NCBI GenBank assembly: GCA_902805475.1
Contig: CADCSX010000011.1
Span: forward strand, 622,001 to 686,000
DNA length: 64,000 bases
Reading direction: 5' to 3'
Source of the DNA: Entonaema liquescens
Lineage: Eukaryota; Ascomycota; Sordariomycetes; Xylariales; Xylariaceae
Positions 58,307-64,000 of the stretch are shown here, one piece after another. The position numbers were made by a program, and so were the translations under genes. A model generated the notes under the pieces. The model did not search any database. It saw only the letters and a program-made list of their open reading frames with translations, and was not told where the DNA came from. Each line of letters opens with the position of its first letter. Position 1 is the first letter of the stretch.

Positions 58307-61300
58307 CTATTCGTGATGCTCTACATCTAGGTCAATGTCCATCATGTCGATTGGACCACTCTGGGTCGTATGACTGGGTCGGGTCAAGAAAGTCACAGGA
58401 CCTCCAGCGCGCTCTCGCATCTCTGGCAGCTTAGACGTGTCAGAGCTCAAAGATTGCACCTCCGAAATGCCTTCTTGCTCATGTGTGCCCCAACCCTCCA
58501 ACCCCTTAGGCTCGTTTTCGTGGGTACGACAATTCGCAAGTGACTCGACAATGCCACCGAGTTTCTTAGACTGAGGGCTACTGTTGGCGGCTGGGTCATA
58601 GTAAGACCCCAGTTCTTGGTAACTCGGGTAGGTTTCCGTGTTATCAAATGTTAAGTCAACATCATCGAGGTCGTCGCGAGAACTTCCATGTGTGGCCACC
58701 GACGAACCGATACTATGTTTACGTTTGCTCGGCGAATTGACAGGGATATAAGATAAATTTTCGGCAGTAACCCCTGTAGGACCCGGGTTCTGTGGTAATT
58801 GTTCTGCGGTTTGCTCCTGGGCGAGCTCCTGTTGAAATGAACGATTGTCGGCTCGCACGAACATCTACAGAGAATTTAGCTGGCGGGTATATGCCAAAGT
58901 AGATATATAACGTACCCGTAGAGCATCTGATAAGGGAAGAGGTTTTGCTTCCATAGCAGCTTCGGAGGCATAAATGAGTACAGGGTACTTAGACTCGGTC
59001 CCAGCCGCGTGAAGAACATCTTCCAAGGTTGCCTTCTGTGAATATCGTTTAGTACTAGTATAAAATGGGAATCTAGCATTAACATACCTCAGTTTTGATG
59101 GGGTTTGTTTCGCCTGACGAGTACCCTATCTTCCACCATTGATCCAAGGGTGCAGGTACCTCATCGATCTCTATTAAGGGGGCATCTTGCCTGACACATA
59201 CATATGCCAGTTCATTCGTAAGCGCAACACCACGAAGAGTGTATTTATTAGTAGGGTTCCAGTATTCTGGGTGATATGCAGGGGTGGACCGGAAAACATA
59301 TTCTTCGTCATCTACTTCGTGCTCCTGGCACGTTAGTCTCTTTGAAATTACTTTCATAGAGTCGTAATATGCCTTCTTTGCATCCGCGAGGTCTAGAGCC
59401 GGGTTAGAAAGATACGGCCTCCCCAAGTAACCAAGATGAAACTTACTGGCTAGATCTTTCTTAAGCTCCTCAAGTTTTTCTCTGCATTCATTTGCAACGC
59501 TATTCCACCTTTCCATCCTCTTCTCTTCTTCAGGGAGAAAGGTGTAAGGACCACTCCAAGTATGAATATCGTAAAGGTCCTCGAGGCTAAGTTCCAGTCC
59601 CTCCCCCATTCTATCACAATGATAACGCCATTGTGCGGCCCTTACTTGGCGTTGCATCATCGTTTCACTGTGCTCGATAATTCCGTTTAGACAAGCGAAG
59701 AGATCGTGGGAACCATTGCCTAGCCCATTCACTTTGTGGCAATTTTGACCGTGACACCTTACCAAACTCGCTTCTAGGAGATCATACAGACGTAGCTTCT
59801 TCTTTGCCAGGCGCATATAGGTCTGGAACTTGAGCGCAAGTTCTTTCCGGTCTTTCATATAACGATCCACGTACAGTACACCTGGCATCTCACAGGGCTT
59901 GACTAAACCGGTGCCACCAAGCCGTATTGTCATCACTTCCGCAGGCTTGGATAGGACGGCATAATTGGAATCCTCTGGGAAAGGTCGATCTAATGCTAGT
60001 GCATGTGTCCAGAGTAAGTTATCCAATGCGTCGTAGAATGTGTTTACCCATTGGTACTGTTCGTGGTCTAACTGCAAATCCAGAAATATAAAAGGTGTGT
60101 CTCGCTCCTCATCACCCCAACCGTCAGCATCGCCCTCCGATGGAGCTTCCTCGCTCTGTACGGGGGCACAAGGCAAGACGGCGCCTACTGTGGTTATAGG
60201 TTCTAAATTGCCGACAGGACTGTTGGGGGCCTCCTCTTTAATAGCATCGAAGAGTTTCTCTTCAACGTCAGGCATCCAGCTTCCAAAGCTAGGGTCGATT
60301 GCCTTAGTATCGATGAGACCGTCAACTGTCCCGTAACTTCGTTCCGTCTTGTCAAGAAAAGCTATTAAACGGTGGAGCTCCTCGGCGAATTCTGGATGTG
60401 CTTCATCGCCCCAGATCGACTCTCCTCTAGCCATTGCAGCTAGATGCTCATGCTTAAGAATTGGTTGACCCCTCCACCACTCTGAGTTGTGTCCGTAATT
60501 CTTAGCTGGATTTCCGCACTGTAGCAGAATATTTCTGACAACGGGGATTTTGTGGTAAATTGATAATAAGAAACCCACTCTATGATCCTTAGTTTGCCGA
60601 AGGAAAGCAGGGGCATCGGGATCACGCTTCCTATGGGAAGGGGAGGGTCGGCATTCACTGTATCAAATGTCCCTTTGGTAGGAACCATAGCCCATTGTTC
60701 AGTGTCGTATTCCGGTCGGTTCGCCGGACCAAAATATTTAAGGTTTGTTTCGTTATCAACAACGCCGGCTTCTTGGAGTTGAATTCCCGATTCAGCAGCG
60801 GATTCGGCTAAGGCTCTCTCTAGATTCGCGTCTTCTTCGGCAGCGTTGGCTGGGGCGCCTAGTGAGTATCGGTTAGTGCTGCTATCTAGCACCTAAGATA
60901 TAGGACAGGGGTGTAGGTATTCATACCATAAGAGGATGTATTATTAGCTCGTGAAGGTGGTCTGGTTGGAGCAGCGTTGTTCTGATAGCTAGTAGGCGCA
61001 AGCTCATCTGGGCCTTGGATATTGAAAGCTGCGATATGGGTTTAGTAAACAGGTCATATCGCAAGGTAAAAGAATACCGCACATATTCCTGAACCAGAGG
61101 CTTCACCATGGCGATCCATACTAAACTGTGATTCATCCCATCTGTACTGCAGCGAGCTTAGCGTAAGAGACTGGATATCGTATATATTGGCGTAGGGTTA
61201 AAGAGACAGCGGGGTACCTTCTGACTATCAGGATCTTCAAAATACTCTTCGGTCGCGCGTTGAATGTCGTTATTATTTGCCTATATGGAAAGGGTTACAA

Positions 61301-61463
61301 GTGTTAGTTTAGAGTATAGCGTTGATATGAGGCATGCAAAATCGTGAAAGCTGGGGCGGCTGTAAGGTACCTTTAATCGGGTAATGACTTCACTCCGTAG
61401 GAGGCCGGTGATGTCACAAAACATAGAAATAGCATCCTCCGTCGGTTCGCCCGTTGACGCCAT
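58307..61463 (-). CDS. UBA-like/UIM protein with USP25/28-like, apparently inactive domain (one apparent frame error)
   Basis: Seven exons: 61463-61371, 61280-61218, 61146-61083, 61028-60927, 60858-59088, 59035-58916, 58864-58307. One break at the GGGG 60640-60643; with one base restored, all phases close to 923 residues. N-terminus: UBA-like helices (ITGLLRSEVITRLK, NNNDIQRATEEYFED). A ubiquitin-interacting motif is at about 115-131 (EEDANLERALAESAAES). At 199-221, RVGFLLSIYHKIPVVRNILL resembles the helix that follows the catalytic Cys in USP deubiquitinases, but the Cys box itself is absent. Near the end, YTLRGVALTNELAYVCV and DQWWKIGYSSGE align with the His-box region without the GHY histidine, and PVLIYASEA with the last USP strand. 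Likely a ubiquitin-binding pseudo-deubiquitinase; the fold assignment is inference. Confidence 0.8.
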
Positions 61464-62814
61464 CTTGAGGAAAGCGCACTATGAGGAGCAAAGCGTGCAA
61501 ATCTGCATAGGAACTTGGGGGTGTTGACAATGCTGATAGTAATGATAGTGAGATAGTGGGATAGTAGGAGAAGGTAAGGGTGACGATCCCACTCCGTTAC
61601 TCCAGTCACGTAGAATACATGTACCTTAGGCAAGAGACATGTAGGTGGTGCAGGTGGTGCAGGATAATAGCGCACTTTAGACAGGTACGATGAGGGAGAC
61701 GCGAACAAAAGAAGCACCGATGGAGAATATCGTAAATGCCGTTTATAATTTCATGGGCGCCGACTTGGTTTTTTTTTTTTTAAAAAAAAAGAGCTTTTTT
61801 TCTTATCCGGGCATGTGCACTACAGATAGAAGGAGCTATCATAAGGCTTAGCTGACTACATTGAAGTTACACTACGCAATACTCTCCATGTCCCTTGTAC
61901 CAGGTAACACCAGCGCTAAAGTCCTTGTACCTTCTACTTAAGTGCTACCTAAGCATGAATCTATGATCAAACCATTATATGCCATGATTCCTGAATTTAC
62001 ACGCATGGGGCTAGGGATGATATATAAATTAATTAAGTATATAGTAATATGACTTTTGTCTGATAAAAATGTAGGCTGTACGTACTATTCATTCTGTTAT
62101 ATGAGGTTTAGGTATCTGATACTATTTACCTACCCCGCGGACTGTGAAGTGATTGTCCAAACTGCCAAGGGACGTTTGAATGTACCTTAGGTACTTATAA
62201 AAAGGTCATGTTGGGTTCTACCCTTGCAGGTACCTATCATTAAGCGCTTTGAATCTCCAACAGCTGTTGGTTTTGGTATATGCGCATCCAGAGCAGTTAT
62301 TAGGTAACTATAACTAACCTATAATCTATAACTTTGAGAGCTCAAATACTTCTTATGGTTGAATCCAACTAACAGATTAAATAATAACTGCTTTGTCCGT
62401 AAGTATATAAGCAATCTTTGCTATAACCAAATCACCTTTGCTTAGGTAATTCTAGTTGAGAATGGTTCACTCGGGGGTTGACATTCATCATTGACAACTA
62501 TAACTACAACATTTATATGTCAAACCAAGAAAAGATACGCAAAGATATAAAGCATTATAATAATAATGAAGGCAATCCATCATATCTGAAACATTATTCA
62601 CTATTTCAAATTACCACAACAGAACCCGGAATTGGCTACCCAAACGTCATATTCGCTTTATTGCCAGTACAAACTGCCCAACGGCAAACTAGACAGTTAT
62701 ATACATGACAATTCCGAGACGCATTCATCAACCGTATTACAACGTCCATTATACCAACGAGCCTAAGCCTCATATTCCCTGTACATTCTTGCGAAAGCCT
62801 TGCACCAAGGCAGC
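61464..62814. other. Intergenic, no gene
   Basis: Promoter region of the UIM gene at the left. A T/A homopolymer junction is present near 61770-61800 (T run followed by A9). One AGGTACCT palindrome at 62228. Frames such as 62478-62708 are unsupported. Confidence 0.5.
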
Positions 62815-63291
62815 TTACAATGCAAGCCACGTTCCACCAAACATCAAAAAGATCACAATTCCGACGATAGGCATGGCGACGTTTGCGGGATCAATACCAG
62901 GCGCATCAAGGATCGGTAGACCGAGCACGGTACCCGCGGTAAGATTTGCGGCAGCCCCGTCGATAGCAACTTCAGATAGGTTTCCGCATCGTTGATTCAA
63001 TTGGGCATCCATCATCATCGCCGGAAGTTTCGGACTCTGCACATCCAAAATAGCCCTAGCCGGGAAGGTTCCGAGAGGAGAGGAACGTAGGAATGCCGCG
63101 CGATACGTCGAGTTCAATGCGACGGTCGAAAGGTTGGCCACTAGCGCATAGTTCTGACAGATAGGCGAGTTCACATCGTTTGCGCTGGGACTTTGTCGCG
63201 GTAGTAGATTGTGTGTAGCATCAACCTCAGCAACAGCAATGTTGCAGATGGATAGGAGGAAGACGAGGAGTTGGAACGTTGTGCGGAACAT
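62815..63291 (-). CDS. Small secreted or membrane-anchored protein
   Basis: An intronless 158-residue protein. Residues 1-21 form a signal peptide (MFRTTFQLLVFLLSICNIAVA). The middle holds two Cys (SPICQNYA, NQRCGNLS) and several N-glycosylation sequons (ANLST, LNSTY, CGNLS, AANLT). The C-terminus ends in a hydrophobic segment (VAMPIVGIVIFLMFGG) that could be a membrane anchor or a GPI-addition signal. The composition is typical of fungal cell-surface proteins; no family recognised. It is below the size of most enzymes and could be an adhesion or wall protein, or an effector-like protein. Confidence 0.75.
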   Translation of the reverse strand: MFRTTFQLLVFLLSICNIAVAEVDATHNLLPRQSPSANDVNSPICQNYALVANLSTVALNSTYRAAFLRSSPLGTFPARAILDVQSPKLPAMMMDAQLNQRCGNLSEVAIDGAAANLTAGTVLGLPILDAPGIDPANVAMPIVGIVIFLMFGGTWLAL

Positions 63292-64000
63292 GGTGCCGGC
63301 GCGTATTTCGTGATTTAGAGAATTAAAATGGGGGGGATTGAATAATTAGAACTCGTCCGGATGTTGTGGCCTGCCACAAAGCAATACTGATATAATATTA
63401 TAACGAAGTTGATGAAGCGAATCGAAAACGAAGGGAAGCAAAATGATGAAGAGATCAACTCACAGGAGAAAGAAAGGAAAACAGAAAAGACGAGAGTATC
63501 ATTTGAAAATATAACTAGTTTGATTTTGGACTAATATCGTTCGACGGGGGAAGAGAGGGGGTGTCAGACCAGGGGTGTCAGACCAGGGGTGATCAGACGT
63601 CTCAGGTCCCGTAGCCGCGATAGCGGTCTATTAGGTACGGATCCGTACAGGCGAATGAGATGAGATCCAGAATGATAAGCCACAATTGCTTAGTAGCTCA
63701 GGTGTGACGGGGATACCTATTAGCCACTCATAAACGTGGAATGACTTATACCCATCCATCCATCCATCCATCCACCCATCAAGCCTCGCAAACAGCCCAT
63801 AAACCAAATATTATAATGAACGCCAGCACGAGGCTTCAGCCCATTCAAAAAGCAAAATGTGACGCGTGTTTAGCTACGGCTGAAATATGCCTTATATACC
63901 ACATATCCAATTACAACTTTCCTTTAATCCAAATTACAAGTTAGTTAATCCATCTCTAACATGGACCATGCACATTCCCTACTCTCAACCCCATTACTCT
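63292..64000. other. Upstream region and window end
   Basis: Promoter of the small secreted protein. Contains a 15-bp direct repeat (GTGTCAGACCAGGGG twice at 63571-63600) and a CCAT tetramer run at 63752-63774. No gene seen before the window ends. Confidence 0.5.
63752..63774. repeat. CCAT microsatellite
   Basis: Nearly six copies of the tetramer CCAT. Confidence 0.9.

Overview
This 64 kb window looks like a chromosome segment of a filamentous ascomycete, most likely a Sordariomycete and possibly Xylariales (inference from the gene families; no species marker is present). The coding genes are split by short introns (about 47-230 nt) with GT-AG borders and CTAAC-type branch points. Genes lie singly on both strands with AT-rich spacers between them, and there are no bacterial-style operons, rRNA or CRISPR arrays.

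Layout. 0-9 kb: a CYP504-like cytochrome P450, a SET-domain protein with a signal peptide, a secreted calcineurin-type phosphoesterase, a classical SDR and a second, intracellular SET protein. 11.2-13.4 kb: a secreted 665-residue protein built almost wholly of Val-alternating TVKETVHV-type repeats. 14.7-19.3 kb: a small Cys-containing protein, a possibly N-myristoylated unknown protein, and an aldo-keto reductase whose only intron is GC-AG. 21-25.2 kb: thymidylate kinase with a long low-complexity N-terminal extension, then a conserved fungal protein of unknown function. 26.3-30.1 kb: a complete Mutator-like (MULE) DNA transposon with perfect 156-bp terminal inverted repeats, a 9-bp target duplication and a full-length three-exon transposase. 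30-34.2 kb: gene-poor. 34.2-39.3 kb: a four-TM membrane protein and a long DFGDF/W-motif protein. 40.2-44.9 kb: CFD1 (cytosolic Fe-S cluster assembly) and S-adenosylmethionine decarboxylase (SPE2) with a long leader holding candidate uORFs. 46.3-53.5 kb: three diverged paralogues of a fungal C2H2-like zinc-finger family. 55.3-56.6 kb: a type II DnaJ (Sis1/Psi1). 58.3-61.5 kb: a UBA-like/UIM protein with what appears to be a catalytically dead USP fold. 62.8-63.3 kb: a small secreted or membrane-anchored protein.

The genes do not form one pathway. The left end is accessory (P450, SET, SDR, secreted proteins) while 34-61 kb holds core housekeeping genes separated by variable ones. No polyketide, peptide or terpene synthase is seen, so the oxidoreductases are not evidence of a metabolite cluster.

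A cross-cutting observation: five otherwise coherent genes carry seven frame breaks, each repaired by adding one base, in most cases to a short homopolymer. Exon lengths and phases add up exactly when one base is restored per site. This points to base-deletion errors in the assembly rather than gene decay, and those five genes are annotated as functional with a warning. A second window-wide signal is the palindrome AGGTACCT, found 12 times where about one copy would be expected.
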